From the NCBI GenBank assembly GCA_937924505.1, contig CALDSR010000012.1, positions 1 through 61,493 on the forward strand: 61,493 bases of DNA. The letters are read 5' to 3'. Shown piece by piece: positions 42,971-53,540 of the stretch. This DNA comes from an uncultured Granulosicoccus sp. GTDB taxonomy: Bacteria; Pseudomonadota; Gammaproteobacteria; Granulosicoccales; Granulosicoccaceae. The notes beneath the pieces are model-generated. The model was not told the origin of the DNA. It saw nothing but the letters and a program-made list of their open reading frames with translations, and searched no databases. Each line of letters starts with the position of its first letter. Position 1 is the first letter of the stretch. A program made the translations under genes and the position numbers.

Positions 42971-45900
42971 ATGCTTTGCTTCTCCGGCGCTTCGGCGCAT
43001 TCGGATTTTCGACGTGATCGACTGATCACATCCCTGTCATCGGTGGATAAATCCATCAGCGGCGTCAGCACCGAATTTTTCTATCTACTTTCCTGTGACG
43101 AATTGTCCGCGTCAAACCGAACGCGGCTGTGTGCAATTCTGGATAGTCCGGGTGAATACGAGTCGGAGTCTGAAAGCGCGTTGTATGTGGTTCCGAGGCT
43201 CGGTACGCGCTCACCGTGGTCGTCAAAGGCAACGGATATATTGCAAAACTGCGGGATTGATGAAGTCAACCGTGTCGAGCGTGGTATTCGCTACGTCTTT
43301 GAGCCAGGAACGCGACTGGACAATCCGGCGCTGCAGCGCTGCCTGTACGATCGCATGACAGAGACGGTGTTGCTATCGCCTCGTGATCTCGAGCAGGTAT
43401 TTGCTCAAGGCGACCCCATGCCCTTATCAATGATTGATGTTCTGGATGGGGGGAGTGATGCATTGGCTCGAGCCAATCACGAACTTGGCCTTGCCCTGTC
43501 GGATGATGAACTTGAGTATCTGGTTGAAAATTTCACCCGCCTGGGACGCAATCCGACCGATGTTGAGCTGATGATGTTTGCCCAGGCCAACTCAGAGCAT
43601 TGTCGGCACAAGATCTTCAATGCGGATTGGACACTGGATGGCGAACAGGCAGCAGCGTCGCTGTTCGCCATGATCCGCCATACCCATGCGATGTCCCCGG
43701 ATGGTGTTTTATCGGCCTACCATGACAACGCCGCTGTTATCGAAGGTCATGAAGCTGTTCGGTTTCTGCCGGGTGAGGACGGACGCTATATCGGTAAACG
43801 AGAGCCTGTGCATATTCAGATCAAAGTCGAGACGCATAACCATCCCACCGCCATATCGCCATTTCCTGGTGCCGCGACAGGCTCTGGAGGGGAGATTCGC
43901 GACGAGGGTGCAACGGGCAATGGTGCGAAGCCCAAGGCTGGACTATGCGGCTTCTCGGTATCGAACCTCGCCATTCCGGAGCATAGACAACCTTGGGAGA
44001 TCGAGTTAGGCAAGCCGGATCGTCTGGCAAGCGCCTTGGATATCATGCTCGATGGGCCGATCGGTGCCGCGTCGTTCAATAATGAGTTTGGTCGACCGAA
44101 CCTTGGTGGCTATTTTCGGACATATTGTCAGAAGGTGAGTTTCGGCGGCGGCACAGAGGCTCGGCAGGAAATTCGCGGTTATCACAAGCCCATCATGATA
44201 GCGGGTGGACTTGGTAATATTCGCGCCGGCAATATCGACAAACAAGCGGTGCCGGACGGCAGTGCCATCGTTGTACTCGGTGGTCCGGCAATGCTTATCG
44301 GGCTTGGCGGCGGCGCTGCATCCTCGCTGGCGAGTGGCGCCAGCGAGGAGTCGCTGGATTTTGCATCCGTTCAGCGCGGCAACCCCGAGATGCAACGGCG
44401 TTGTCAGGAAGTCATCGATCGTTGTATTGCAATGGGCGACCTAAGCCCAATACTGTCCATGCACGATGTTGGTGCTGGTGGTCTGTCGAACGCTTTGCCT
44501 GAGCTTGTCAATGATGCTGGCAAAGGGGCCATCTTCGAGTTACGCAAGATACCCAGTGATGAAGCGGCGATGTCGCCGATGGCGATCTGGTGCAATGAGT
44601 CACAGGAGCGATATGTGCTGGCCATTGATCAATCGCGACTTGAACAATTTGAAGCCATGTGCGATCGAGAGCGATGCATCTATGCGGTTCTGGGGCACGC
44701 TATCGGTGAAAAGCAATTGCGTGTTAGCGACTCTCAATTTAACAACAAACCGGTTGATATTCCGCTTGACGTCTTGCTCGGCAAACCGCCAAAACTATCG
44801 ATTACAGCGACGCATGAACCGATGGCCAGTTCGGATTTTTCAACCGATGGCTTGCTGATTGACGATGTCGTTGAGCGGATTCTGCAATTACCGTCGGTCG
44901 CTGCGAAGAATTTTCTGATTACGATAGGCGATCGAAGTATTACCGGTCAGGTGGCCCGCGATCAACTCGTGGGTCCCTGGCAAATGCCGGTGAGTGATGT
45001 TGCGGTAACTATTGCTGACTATCGAGGTTATACCGGAGAAGCCATGTCTATGGGAGAACGGACACCCGTGGCGGTGTGTAACCCGGCGGCATCGGCACGC
45101 TTGGCGGTAGCTGAGGCTATTACCAACCTTGCTGGTACTGCAATTGGTGATATTGGACGCATCAAGCTATCGGCAAACTGGATGGCGGCGACCGGACACA
45201 TTGGCGAGGACGCAGCGCTATACGATGCAGTAAAGGCCGTTGGGGTCGAACTCGCTCCAGCGCTTGGCATCGCTATTCCGGTCGGCAAGGATTCCATGTC
45301 CATGAAAACGGTATGGCGCGATGAACAAGAAAGGTCCGTCACGTCACCGTTGTCGCTGATCGTGTCTGCCTTTGCGCCGGTCACCGATGTCCGCAAGACG
45401 CTAACACCGATGTTGCGTACCGACTGCGGCGATACTGAACTGCTGTTGATCGATCTTGGTGCCGGCAAAAATCGCCTCGCGGGTTCGGCCTTGTGTCAGG
45501 TTTATGCTGAAACAGGGCAGGAATCCCCGGATGTTGATGAGCCGGCGCATCTGAAAGCATTGTTTGAGGCGCTGCAGTCAGTGATTGATCGAGAGCTTGC
45601 GCTGGCATGGCACGATCGTTCCGATGGTGGTTTGTTCGTCACCCTCGCGGAGATGGCATTCGCTGGTAATTGTGGAGTTCGTATACAGCTTGGCAGTCTG
45701 CCCCCTGATGTTATCGCAACCTTATTCAATGAAGAGCCAGGCGGCGTATTGCAGATTCGAACGTCGCAATACGCCGAAGTTATGGCGGTTTTCGAGAACT
45801 TGGGGCTGGGCGACCATATTCATGTCATCGGCGGACTTAACGAAACCCATGATGTGGAATTGTTTCGCGGGCCGGAGCTTTTGTTTGTCGATTCAGTCGG

Positions 45901-46852
45901 TGAATTACGACGCCAATGGTGGCAAACCAGTTACCACATGCAGCGGCTTCGTGATAATCCTGCCGCCGCCGATGCCGAACTGGAATTGATTTCGCGTGAT
46001 GACGACCCGGGCTTGTCGCCACTACTGACGTATGACCCTCAAGCGACATTGAATCCGCCGGTTGCGGCTCCGGGTCTGGTGTTGTCGCGACCGACAGTCG
46101 CGATACTGCGCGAACAAGGGGTGAATGGGCATATGGAAATGGCAGCTGCGTTTGATGCTGCGGGTTTCGATGCCATTGATGTTCATATGAGTGACCTTGT
46201 CCACGGGCGCCGAACGTTGGCCGACTTTCGTGCCATCGCGGCTTGCGGAGGCTTTTCATTCGGCGATGTTCTTGGAGCAGGGGGTGGTTGGGCTCGTTCG
46301 ATTCTGTATACACCAGTACTCCTGGAACAGTTTCAAACGTATTTCGAACGCGATGACACACTGGCGCTGGGTGTGTGCAATGGATGCCAGATGATGTCGC
46401 AACTGAAAGATATTATCCCCGGTACAGAACACTGGCCACGCTTCGTTCGGAATGCGTCAGAGCAATTCGAGGCCCGTGTATCAACAGTGACTGTTTACGA
46501 ATCACCTTCATTATTCTTTACCGATATGGAGGGCTCACGATTGCCTGTAGCAGTGGCTCATGGTGAAGGGCAGGCGGTCTTTGCTTCGTTGGACGGTATG
46601 AAGGCCGCCAGGATCTGCTGTGGCTTTGTCGACAATCAAGGTGACATGACCGAGGCCTACCCGCTGAATCCGAACGGTTCTCGATTCGGTGTAACCGGGC
46701 TTTGCAGTGAAGATGGTCGCGTAACGATCATGATGCCGCATCCGGAACGTGTTTTTCGTACGGTCACCAATTCATGGCACCCTCCGACCTGGGGTGAAAG
46801 AGGTCCCTGGTTGCGCATGTTCGAGAACGCGCGCACATGGGTTGATGTTTAA
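42971..46852 (+). CDS. purL: Phosphoribosylformylglycinamidine synthase, large single-chain form
   Basis: 1293 residues. PurL converts FGAR, glutamine and ATP to FGAM in purine synthesis. The N-terminal domain starts [18 protein letters not shown]; the first synthase half has [14 protein letters not shown] and the loop [29 protein letters not shown]; the second half has [14 protein letters not shown]. The C-terminal glutaminase has the catalytic Cys in [13 protein letters not shown] and His/Glu in [12 protein letters not shown]. All parts are intact and length matches the gammaproteobacterial enzyme. The 229-nt upstream gap contains a TTGACT at about 42881 but no convincing promoter pair. Confidence 0.97.
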   Translation: MLCFSGASAHSDFRRDRLITSLSSVDKSISGVSTEFFYLLSCDELSASNRTRLCAILDSPGEYESESESALYVVPRLGTRSPWSSKATDILQNCGIDEVNRVERGIRYVFEPGTRLDNPALQRCLYDRMTETVLLSPRDLEQVFAQGDPMPLSMIDVLDGGSDALARANHELGLALSDDELEYLVENFTRLGRNPTDVELMMFAQANSEHCRHKIFNADWTLDGEQAAASLFAMIRHTHAMSPDGVLSAYHDNAAVIEGHEAVRFLPGEDGRYIGKREPVHIQIKVETHNHPTAISPFPGAATGSGGEIRDEGATGNGAKPKAGLCGFSVSNLAIPEHRQPWEIELGKPDRLASALDIMLDGPIGAASFNNEFGRPNLGGYFRTYCQKVSFGGGTEARQEIRGYHKPIMIAGGLGNIRAGNIDKQAVPDGSAIVVLGGPAMLIGLGGGAASSLASGASEESLDFASVQRGNPEMQRRCQEVIDRCIAMGDLSPILSMHDVGAGGLSNALPELVNDAGKGAIFELRKIPSDEAAMSPMAIWCNESQERYVLAIDQSRLEQFEAMCDRERCIYAVLGHAIGEKQLRVSDSQFNNKPVDIPLDVLLGKPPKLSITATHEPMASSDFSTDGLLIDDVVERILQLPSVAAKNFLITIGDRSITGQVARDQLVGPWQMPVSDVAVTIADYRGYTGEAMSMGERTPVAVCNPAASARLAVAEAITNLAGTAIGDIGRIKLSANWMAATGHIGEDAALYDAVKAVGVELAPALGIAIPVGKDSMSMKTVWRDEQERSVTSPLSLIVSAFAPVTDVRKTLTPMLRTDCGDTELLLIDLGAGKNRLAGSALCQVYAETGQESPDVDEPAHLKALFEALQSVIDRELALAWHDRSDGGLFVTLAEMAFAGNCGVRIQLGSLPPDVIATLFNEEPGGVLQIRTSQYAEVMAVFENLGLGDHIHVIGGLNETHDVELFRGPELLFVDSVGELRRQWWQTSYHMQRLRDNPAAADAELELISRDDDPGLSPLLTYDPQATLNPPVAAPGLVLSRPTVAILREQGVNGHMEMAAAFDAAGFDAIDVHMSDLVHGRRTLADFRAIAACGGFSFGDVLGAGGGWARSILYTPVLLEQFQTYFERDDTLALGVCNGCQMMSQLKDIIPGTEHWPRFVRNASEQFEARVSTVTVYESPSLFFTDMEGSRLPVAVAHGEGQAVFASLDGMKAARICCGFVDNQGDMTEAYPLNPNGSRFGVTGLCSEDGRVTIMMPHPERVFRTVTNSWHPPTWGERGPWLRMFENARTWVDV

Positions 46853-46875
46853 GCAAACAAGACAAATAAACACGT

Positions 46876-47778
46876 ATGGAATTTCCCGACTCGGCTTCCG
46901 CAGCGGTTGCCCGATATGAAGCCATAGCAACGCGTTTGCCAGCAGCACAATTTCCAAAGGCGTCCGAGTATCGGCAAAACCTCTTTGAGCTTGTCGATGA
47001 CATCGACTGCTTTGTGCTTGATGGATTTGGTGTGCTTAATGTTGGTGATGTCGCGGTTCCGGAAGCGGCTGTGCGCATAAAACAATTGCGGGATGTCGGC
47101 AAGACTCTTCGCGTGCTGACCAATGGCGCAAGTTATCCCTCGGTAAATACAGCGGCGAAGTACCAAAAATGGGGTATGGATTTTTCAGTGGACGAGGTCG
47201 TTTCCAGTCGTGATGCGCTCGCGACGGCACTGATGCAACATCCTTCAGCCGTTTGGGGTTTTGCTGCATGGCCAGATTCGGAGATTGCCAGGCTCGCGTC
47301 CCATAGTCTGTTGCTTGAAAATGATGCGAAAGCCTATGCCGCCTGCGATGGCTTTGTATTGTTAGGATCCGGTGCCTGGACTCTCGAGCGGCAAGCCTTG
47401 TTGGCAACGGCTTTGGAAACGCGTCCTCGCCCTGTATTTATTGGCAACCCCGACCTGGTAGCACCGCATCCGACGGGGCTGTCTCATGAACCTGGTCTGT
47501 ATGCCCATGCTCTTATCGATAGTGGTCACAAGAACGTGTCCTTTTATGGCAAACCGTTTGACAACGCGTTTGCAGAAGTACGCAAGACATTGGGTGAATT
47601 TGCGCCAAGTCGATGTGCCATGGTGGGCGATACCCTGCACACTGATATTCTCGGTGGTGCGCAGTGCGGTTGGCGAACGGTTCTCGTAACCGGGCACGGT
47701 ATTCTGAAAGGTCAGGATGTCGAGGCAGCTATCAGCCGTAGTGGCATACGCCCGGATTTCATCGTTCCGACGACATAA
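46876..47778 (+). CDS. HAD-superfamily class IIA hydrolase (NagD-like)
   Basis: 300 residues. Motif I is FVLDGFGVLNVGD (around residue 49), with the first Asp in place and Phe where many HAD enzymes carry the second Asp; this D-x-(W/F)-G-V form is normal for the TIGR01459-type subgroup. Motif II is VLTNGASYP, the IIA cap follows, and motif IV is MVGDTLHTDILGGAQCGWRTVLV. A small-molecule phosphatase is likely; the substrate is unknown. It starts 23 nt after purL. Confidence 0.88.
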   Translation: MEFPDSASAAVARYEAIATRLPAAQFPKASEYRQNLFELVDDIDCFVLDGFGVLNVGDVAVPEAAVRIKQLRDVGKTLRVLTNGASYPSVNTAAKYQKWGMDFSVDEVVSSRDALATALMQHPSAVWGFAAWPDSEIARLASHSLLLENDAKAYAACDGFVLLGSGAWTLERQALLATALETRPRPVFIGNPDLVAPHPTGLSHEPGLYAHALIDSGHKNVSFYGKPFDNAFAEVRKTLGEFAPSRCAMVGDTLHTDILGGAQCGWRTVLVTGHGILKGQDVEAAISRSGIRPDFIVPTT

Positions 47779-47783
47779 AGTAT

Positions 47784-47801
47784 CCCCAATAAAGTGTGGG
47801 G
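47784..47801. terminator. Short hairpin between convergent genes
   Basis: CCCCA and TGGGG pair around an 8-nt loop just after the HAD hydrolase stop. T-rich sequence (CCTTTTTT) lies about 14 nt further, too far for a classical terminator. Weak candidate for the HAD or the convergent DUF4011-like transcript. Confidence 0.3.
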
Positions 47802-47822
47802 CGTGTCGAGAACTGCCTTTTT

Positions 47823-49937
47823 TCAGGCGATCTGAAAGTGATCCACTATTGCATCAATTTCCAAAGCATTTTCTGTAGCCGCTTCGCTTGCGGCCGTTAA
47901 CCAGGCGAGCGTATCAGTAATTTGTTCACGACTGATGCTACCTTCGCTGAGTTTGCGATTGATGCCGTCTTGCGTTTCCGATACCTGATTTTCGACGAGT
48001 ACATCATCACGTGTCTTTCCGGTAAAGCTGGACAAGATGATTTGTGCGGTCTTGTCATCATGATCGCTGGTCATGCCAAATTCCTTGTGCCATGCCTGTA
48101 ATTTCACTTCGATAGTTTCTGCGTGCTTGATCAAGTCAGGTGATGTGTGTGATTGCAGGCTTGTTCCGAACACTCTTAGCAGCCTTCTGGCACTACTGGC
48201 ACCACACTGCAGGGCTTCGAGGTCGCTGATGTAGGCATCGCGAAATTTTTTCCAATTGCCGAGCACGATTGCGGCAATATTCTCGGATTCCAGAACACTG
48301 CTGAGTTCCTGAGCATACTGACACATGGTATCCAAGGCATCCCAGTCAGTTCGCAGTCCTTTGTACCCTGGTCCAAGTGCTGCGCGGTATTCGGTATTGT
48401 TGACAAACAGCTCTCTAAAGCGCAAAACCTTGGCAAGCTGGCTCAAGTGTCGTTTGTGCTCGGTGTTGAGGTTTGCTGGTTTTTCTATACTGAATTCCAT
48501 GAACTGACGACGTGCATTGAAGTAGTCGGCATCAACGATGTCGGGTTCTTCATTGATAGAGCCACCCAGTTCATTAATCAGGCTAAGCAACTGTTGTTTC
48601 GCGGGAACACGATCAAGTACGAAGACTTCTTGCAGGCTCGACAGCTCGGAATCAATGAGTTTTGCCTGGTGATGTGCGCGATGTAATAAAGCTGCACTGG
48701 TCGAAAAGCCTAAGTTGCCATGAGCGTATTGCTCGATTGTTTCAGGTGCTTTGTCAATCAACTCGATAATGCTGCCAAGTCTTATCAGTTGTCTGGCGCT
48801 CAGGGATGGTGCCTGAAGTATCGACACAACGGTGCGCGTGTCCATCGCTTCCTGTATGTCGGCATTCCATCGACCAATATTCTTTGGTAGCTCAGGTAGT
48901 ACGCGGAATTCAAGATGTTCCAACCCTTCGGCTGCGAGGCGGGCGGCGAATTTTCTAAGCCCGGTGACCGTTGATGGAATATCAGCAGAAGCCGCTAAAC
49001 TGCTGTTGGAACTGGTGGTGTAATCCGGGATCAGTTGCAGAACTGCGTGTAGTTGCGACAGGCTTTTATTGCTGGTGATGCTCATCGCCAGCTGGGCATC
49101 AAAATTCTCTGGCACATCGGGGAGCTTGAGTTTCGCTGTACTTTCATCGTCATGACAAAAAGGTGCGGCATTGCCGAGTGAGATATCAAATTCAAGCGTC
49201 AGATTTTCGATCTGGCTGACGCTACTGGCGACCTTGGCGAAGTATTCATCAAGTTTTTCTTGCTCATCCAGAATTGGCAATATGAAGTTGTATTGCTTGC
49301 CCAGATATTCACCCAATTTCTGATTCTGATCCGGATACTCCGCCTCGATACGAAGTTCGTAACATTGTTCGTTAGCTTTGCGTACGAGCAAAGTCGGATA
49401 GACGAGTAAAGGCGCTCGCTTGCGTGCGCCGTTATCATCTGTATCGATGTAATTGATAAATCCGGCAGCAAGGTACAAGTGTCGATGATCACGATGCTTT
49501 ATCAAGGCACTTTCCACCAGCAAGCGTTTGCAGCGCTGAAGCAACTCCTCTGAACCGTGTCGGCTCAACAAATTGATTCGATTGCGGGGAACCCGCTGAC
49601 GTGCAAGGGAGGTTCGAGGACCTGGTGCTGGTGTGCCAGCCGTGGTGCTGTTTTGACCGACCTTGCTTGTTGCCTCACTGCCTCGATTGAATGTCGGCAT
49701 ACTCGATATGTTAATCGGCGTTACATTAGAGCCATTCTGATCACCGCTTGTCGGGATCAAGTCAAAGCGGGCCCCTGGGGTTGTCAGCACGTCGCTGATG
49801 GCCAGTGGGGAGTGTGGCAACAGCAGAATATCGCTTGCGTGGGTCGACCAGTCCATCGTTCGGTCGGGGGCTCGTTTGGAGTCTGTACGCCGGCGTCCAT
49901 GCTCGGGTTTGGGTTGCTTGTCGTCAAGAACTTCCAC
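47823..49937 (-). CDS. Stand-alone DUF4011-like protein without helicase domain
   Basis: 704 residues if the GTG at 49937 is used; upstream of it TTGTGG-N16-TATAGA resembles a sigma-70 promoter, so starts further upstream (TTG at 50000) are less likely, and the ATG at 49856 is also possible. Residues 1-110 are disordered. Residues 115-240 resemble the DUF4011 module found at the N terminus of large DNA2/UPF1-like helicases: NRINLLSRHGSEELL, LYLAAGFINY (154-163), APLLVYPTLLVRK (175-187), and NQKLGEYL. The remaining 450 residues are helical and unknown; no Walker motifs are present. A single-gene unit between a HAD gene and msrP. Confidence 0.65.
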   Translation of the reverse strand: MEVLDDKQPKPEHGRRRTDSKRAPDRTMDWSTHASDILLLPHSPLAISDVLTTPGARFDLIPTSGDQNGSNVTPINISSMPTFNRGSEATSKVGQNSTTAGTPAPGPRTSLARQRVPRNRINLLSRHGSEELLQRCKRLLVESALIKHRDHRHLYLAAGFINYIDTDDNGARKRAPLLVYPTLLVRKANEQCYELRIEAEYPDQNQKLGEYLGKQYNFILPILDEQEKLDEYFAKVASSVSQIENLTLEFDISLGNAAPFCHDDESTAKLKLPDVPENFDAQLAMSITSNKSLSQLHAVLQLIPDYTTSSNSSLAASADIPSTVTGLRKFAARLAAEGLEHLEFRVLPELPKNIGRWNADIQEAMDTRTVVSILQAPSLSARQLIRLGSIIELIDKAPETIEQYAHGNLGFSTSAALLHRAHHQAKLIDSELSSLQEVFVLDRVPAKQQLLSLINELGGSINEEPDIVDADYFNARRQFMEFSIEKPANLNTEHKRHLSQLAKVLRFRELFVNNTEYRAALGPGYKGLRTDWDALDTMCQYAQELSSVLESENIAAIVLGNWKKFRDAYISDLEALQCGASSARRLLRVFGTSLQSHTSPDLIKHAETIEVKLQAWHKEFGMTSDHDDKTAQIILSSFTGKTRDDVLVENQVSETQDGINRKLSEGSISREQITDTLAWLTAASEAATENALEIDAIVDHFQIA

Positions 49938-50185
49938 GAGAATCGCTTTACCTGGTCTATAACATGAGAGGGCAGACCCACAATTCAGGAATCGGGCCAA
50001 TCAGGGCGTCGAAAACGGCATTAGTTCTGCATTATGACTACTCTGACTGGAATGCATGCTTTAGCCAATTGCAAATTGGCCCGGAATTTTGACTCAGGGT
50101 TGTGGTCACACCGAATACTGCAATCCAGGCTATCTGGAGAGTAAATTCGACAATTCGTAACGATTTGGAGACTTTGATTTTGGCG

Positions 50186-51154
50186 ATGAATAAAGATTGG
50201 ATGAAAGTGGCTGGAATAAAGTCTAGCGAAATCACCGACGAGAGTGTATTCCGGCGTCGCCGACAATTGCTGCAGCTGTCCGCAATGGCTGGAATGACGG
50301 GCCTTATTTCAACCTCGTCACAAGCGGCCTCAACGCCTTTGGCTGGCCCTATTGTCAAGACCGATTACACGACTGACGAAGAGATCACGTCTGAAGAAAC
50401 GGCGACAACCTATAACAATTTCTACGAGCTGGGCACTGATAAAAGTGATCCTGCACGTCATGCTAACCTTCTGCGAACGGATCCCTGGAGTGTCACGGTT
50501 GATGGCGAATGTGCGAAACCGGGTAAATATACGCTCGAGGATATTCTGAAACCGCATGGCATCGAAGAACGAATCTACCGATTTCGTTGTGTCGAAGCCT
50601 GGTCGATGGTCATACCGTGGAACGGTTTTGCCCTCGGCGATTTGCTCAAACGTTTTGAACCGACTGGTAACGCAAAGTACGTAGCGTTTGAAACCGTTGT
50701 TCAGGATGATTTACCAGGTGTTCGTCGTAACGTCCTCGAATGGCCTTATCGGGAAGGACTGCGTATGGATGAAGCGATGAACCCGCTTGCTTTGATGTCA
50801 GTTGGCATGTACGGCAATACCTTGCCGGGACAGAATGGTGCCCCGTTACGACTTGTGGTGCCATGGAAGTACGGCTACAAGAGTATCAAGTCAATCGTTC
50901 GCATCAGTTTTACTGAAAAACAGCCACCGACGAGTTGGAATATGTCAGCGCCACAGGAATATGGTTTTTACAGTAATGTGAACCCGGAGCGCAGTCATCC
51001 ACGCTGGAGTCAGGCTAAAGAACGCCGGCTCGCCGGTAACACGGGCGGTCTCGCGGCCTTGTTTTCGCCAAAAATTGAAACCAAATTCATGAATGGATAT
51101 GCCGAACAGGTCGCCGGTCTTTACGACGATATGGATCTGATTAAAAACCACTAA
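50186..51154 (+). CDS. msrP: Protein-methionine-sulfoxide reductase catalytic subunit MsrP
   Basis: 322 residues from the ATG at 50186. MsrP is a periplasmic molybdopterin enzyme that repairs oxidised methionines. A twin-arginine signal (VFRRRRQLLQLSAMAGMTGL) suits cofactor-loaded export. The molybdenum-binding Cys lies in YRFRCVEAWSMVIPWNGF, and DDLPGVRRNVLEWPYREGLRMDEAMNPL and LRLVVPWKYGYKSIKSI are conserved. msrQ follows 9 nt later. Confidence 0.95.
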   Translation: MNKDWMKVAGIKSSEITDESVFRRRRQLLQLSAMAGMTGLISTSSQAASTPLAGPIVKTDYTTDEEITSEETATTYNNFYELGTDKSDPARHANLLRTDPWSVTVDGECAKPGKYTLEDILKPHGIEERIYRFRCVEAWSMVIPWNGFALGDLLKRFEPTGNAKYVAFETVVQDDLPGVRRNVLEWPYREGLRMDEAMNPLALMSVGMYGNTLPGQNGAPLRLVVPWKYGYKSIKSIVRISFTEKQPPTSWNMSAPQEYGFYSNVNPERSHPRWSQAKERRLAGNTGGLAALFSPKIETKFMNGYAEQVAGLYDDMDLIKNH

Positions 51155-51163
51155 ATTGGCATC

Positions 51164-51802
51164 GTGGCGAGTTCGGCAGACAGGGTAGTTGGAACACGTC
51201 GGCGATTAAAAGTGGATTTGCGGCGAATACCGTTCGGTGTTGTCAGGTTGATCGTATTCACGGTAGCCTTGACGCCTTTCGCCTTCCTTTTATTCTCTTT
51301 GTTTACCAACAAGCTCGGTGCAAATCCGATCGAACAATTAACCAACGAGACGGGCGAGTGGGCCATTCGCTTTATCATGATCAGTCTCTGTCTGACACCG
51401 CTACGTGGTTTGCTTGGAAAAGCCTGGCCCGTAAAGCTCAGGCGAATGTTGGGTCTGTTTGCATTTTTCTACGCGTTCTTGCACTTTTGTATCTATTTTT
51501 TGCTCGACCAGCAGCTCGATTTGATCGCTGTTTGGCAAGACCTGATTGAGCGGCCTTACATCCTCGCAGGCTTTACTGCCTTGTTGATTTTTCTTCCATT
51601 GGCCGCAACATCGACCCGTGGCATGGCAAGACGCCTTGGCAAGCGCTGGTCATCGCTGCATCGTTGGGTATATCTCGCGGCAACCGCTGCTGTGGTCCAC
51701 TACGTGTGGCTGGCAAAGGGGGATTTGATCGAACCGTTTGTGTATCTGGGAATTCTTTTTGTTTTACTGAGCTATCGTTTCGTCAAGTTGCTCAAGGCTT
51801 GA
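51164..51802 (+). CDS. msrQ: Haem-binding membrane subunit MsrQ
   Basis: 212 residues, GTG start. MsrQ is the haem b membrane protein that delivers electrons to MsrP. Several membrane helices are visible, with LRRMLGLFAFFYAFLHFCIYF and RWSSLHRWVYLAATAAVVHYVWLAKGD carrying the histidines expected to bind haem. A hairpin at 51821-51845 ends the unit. Confidence 0.94.
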   Translation: MASSADRVVGTRRRLKVDLRRIPFGVVRLIVFTVALTPFAFLLFSLFTNKLGANPIEQLTNETGEWAIRFIMISLCLTPLRGLLGKAWPVKLRRMLGLFAFFYAFLHFCIYFLLDQQLDLIAVWQDLIERPYILAGFTALLIFLPLAATSTRGMARRLGKRWSSLHRWVYLAATAAVVHYVWLAKGDLIEPFVYLGILFVLLSYRFVKLLKA

Positions 51803-51820
51803 ATCCTGGCCTGCTGCCTG

Positions 51821-51845
51821 GTCCGGAGCAATTGCTGCTCCGGAC
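51821..51845. terminator. Bidirectional hairpin between msrQ and mdh
   Basis: A perfect 10-bp stem, GTCCGGAGCA (51821-51830) and TGCTCCGGAC (51836-51845), with a 5-nt loop lies between the convergent genes. Flanking T tracts are weak, but stem strength and location fit a shared terminator. Confidence 0.7.
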
Positions 51846-51862
51846 AACGTTTATTCCATCGA

Positions 51863-52846
51863 TTAGCTGGGTAACAGATGGGCCACCGTGTCACGCTCAT
51901 CGCGTAATTCCTGCTGGCTTGCCAGCATCTTTTCACGAATGGCATCGCTGACGTCAAGGTCGCTGACAACGCTGTACTCGCCGTTTTTGCATTCGACCGG
52001 GACGGAATAAATCAGACCCTCATCGATGCCGTAGCTACCATCGCTGGGTACCGCCATGCTCACCCAATCGCCATCGGGTGTGCCTTGTACCCAACTTGCC
52101 ATGTGATCAATGACACCATTGGCCGCAGAAGCGGCACTGGAGCTGCCACGCGCATCGATGACCGCAGCGCCACGCTTGGCAACACTTGGAATAAATTCAT
52201 CCATTGCCCAACTGGCGTCAACCTGGTCGCTGGCCGCCTTGCCATTAATTGACGCGTAGGCGATATCAGGTACCTGCGTCGTGGAGTGATTACCCCAGAT
52301 AACCATGCGTTGAATGTCTTTGATTTTTGACCCTGTCTTGCTGGCCAGTTGTGACAAGGCACGGTTATGATCGAGGCGCGTCAATGCCGTGATGTTGCGC
52401 GGATTGATGTTGGGCGCATTCGCCTTGAGGATGTATGCGTTGGTGTTCGCCGGATTCCCAACCACACAAATGCGGCACTCGGGATCACCTACGTCGTTCA
52501 ATACTTTACCCAGGGAGCTGAATATCTTGCCATTGTCGGTGATCAGGTCGCTCCTCTCCATACCCGGGCCTCGTGGCTTGGCGCCAATGAACAGGGCGGT
52601 TTCAACCTTGTTGAACGCAACTGATGCATCATCGGTACAAACGATATCGTGCAGCAAGGGGAAGGCGCAGTCATCGAGTTCCATCTTCACGGCTTCGAGC
52701 AGTCCCAGTGCCGGCGTAATTTCCAGTAGATGCAGGCTGACAGGTTGGTCCGGGCCGTAGATATCGCCATTGGCAATGCGAAACAGCATGGAATAACAGA
52801 TTTGCCCTGCGGCGCCAGTGACAGCTATGCGCTTCGGCTGAGTCAT
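51863..52846 (-). CDS. mdh: Malate dehydrogenase
   Basis: 327 residues, AGGAAA 8 nt before the ATG. The enzyme interconverts malate and oxaloacetate with NAD in the TCA cycle. The NAD loop is [16 protein letters not shown], substrate residues lie in [15 protein letters not shown] and [15 protein letters not shown], and the catalytic His is in [13 protein letters not shown]. It belongs to the longer cytoplasmic-type group (about 325 residues) and not the 312-residue enterobacterial type. Confidence 0.96.
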   Translation of the reverse strand: MTQPKRIAVTGAAGQICYSMLFRIANGDIYGPDQPVSLHLLEITPALGLLEAVKMELDDCAFPLLHDIVCTDDASVAFNKVETALFIGAKPRGPGMERSDLITDNGKIFSSLGKVLNDVGDPECRICVVGNPANTNAYILKANAPNINPRNITALTRLDHNRALSQLASKTGSKIKDIQRMVIWGNHSTTQVPDIAYASINGKAASDQVDASWAMDEFIPSVAKRGAAVIDARGSSSAASAANGVIDHMASWVQGTPDGDWVSMAVPSDGSYGIDEGLIYSVPVECKNGEYSVVSDLDVSDAIREKMLASQQELRDERDTVAHLLPS

Positions 52847-52937
52847 GGTGGTATTTCCTGTGGTCGTTGTGGAATTTTAGCATAAGGGCTTGTGCTACTC
52901 TCGGCGCCGGTCATCCAGTTTTTGGAGTGAAGTCAGT

Positions 52938-53441
52938 ATGCGTTGCCCCTTCTGCGGCGCGATAGAAACCCGTGTTGTTGATTCGCGACTGGTCGGTGAT
53001 AGCGATCAGGTGCGCAGGCGTCGAGAGTGCACTGAATGCGAAGAACGGTTTACCACGTACGAGTCGGCGGAACTGAATCTGCCTCGCATCATAAAGTCAC
53101 GGGGTAATCGCGAACCCTTCTCCGATAACAAGCTTCAAGCTGGATTCCAGAAAGCGCTCGAAAAACGACCCGTCAGCGTTGAGGCGATCGATGATGCGGT
53201 GTCGCGGGTCAAACATCGCTGTCTGGTGGCTGGGGATCGTGAGATAAACGCCCGGCAGGTCGGGGAGTGGGTTATGGAGGAGCTCCAACTCCTCGATGAA
53301 GTGGCCTACATCCGATTTGCTTCTGTCTACCGCCAATTCGAGGACGCCGCGGCATTTCGAGAAGCGATCGACACTCTGGAGCGTACGCCTGACCCAGAAG
53401 CGGCCGCTAATCAGCTGTCCTTGCTGCCGAATGCCGACTGA
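52938..53441 (+). CDS. nrdR: Transcriptional repressor NrdR
   Basis: 167 residues from the ATG at 52938, preceded by GGAGTGA; this start gives the invariant MRCPFCG. NrdR represses ribonucleotide reductase genes in response to (d)ATP. Zinc-ribbon cysteines are CPFC and CTEC, and the ATP-cone follows ([31 protein letters not shown], ...[13 protein letters not shown]). The extra C-terminal tail of about 15 residues is ordinary. Confidence 0.96.
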   Translation: MRCPFCGAIETRVVDSRLVGDSDQVRRRRECTECEERFTTYESAELNLPRIIKSRGNREPFSDNKLQAGFQKALEKRPVSVEAIDDAVSRVKHRCLVAGDREINARQVGEWVMEELQLLDEVAYIRFASVYRQFEDAAAFREAIDTLERTPDPEAAANQLSLLPNAD

Positions 53442-53540
53442 ATCCGAGACAGATCGGTCGGCGAGATGACAGACTCGGTATTCTGAATCCGACTGTCGGA
53501 TTTTCCAATTCAAGCCTGCAAAAAATAAGGACAACCCACC

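Noticed and set aside
46876..47100. HAD hydrolase with missing second motif-I Asp as an inactive enzyme
   Set aside because: The D-x-(W/F)-G-V form is normal for this class IIA subgroup.
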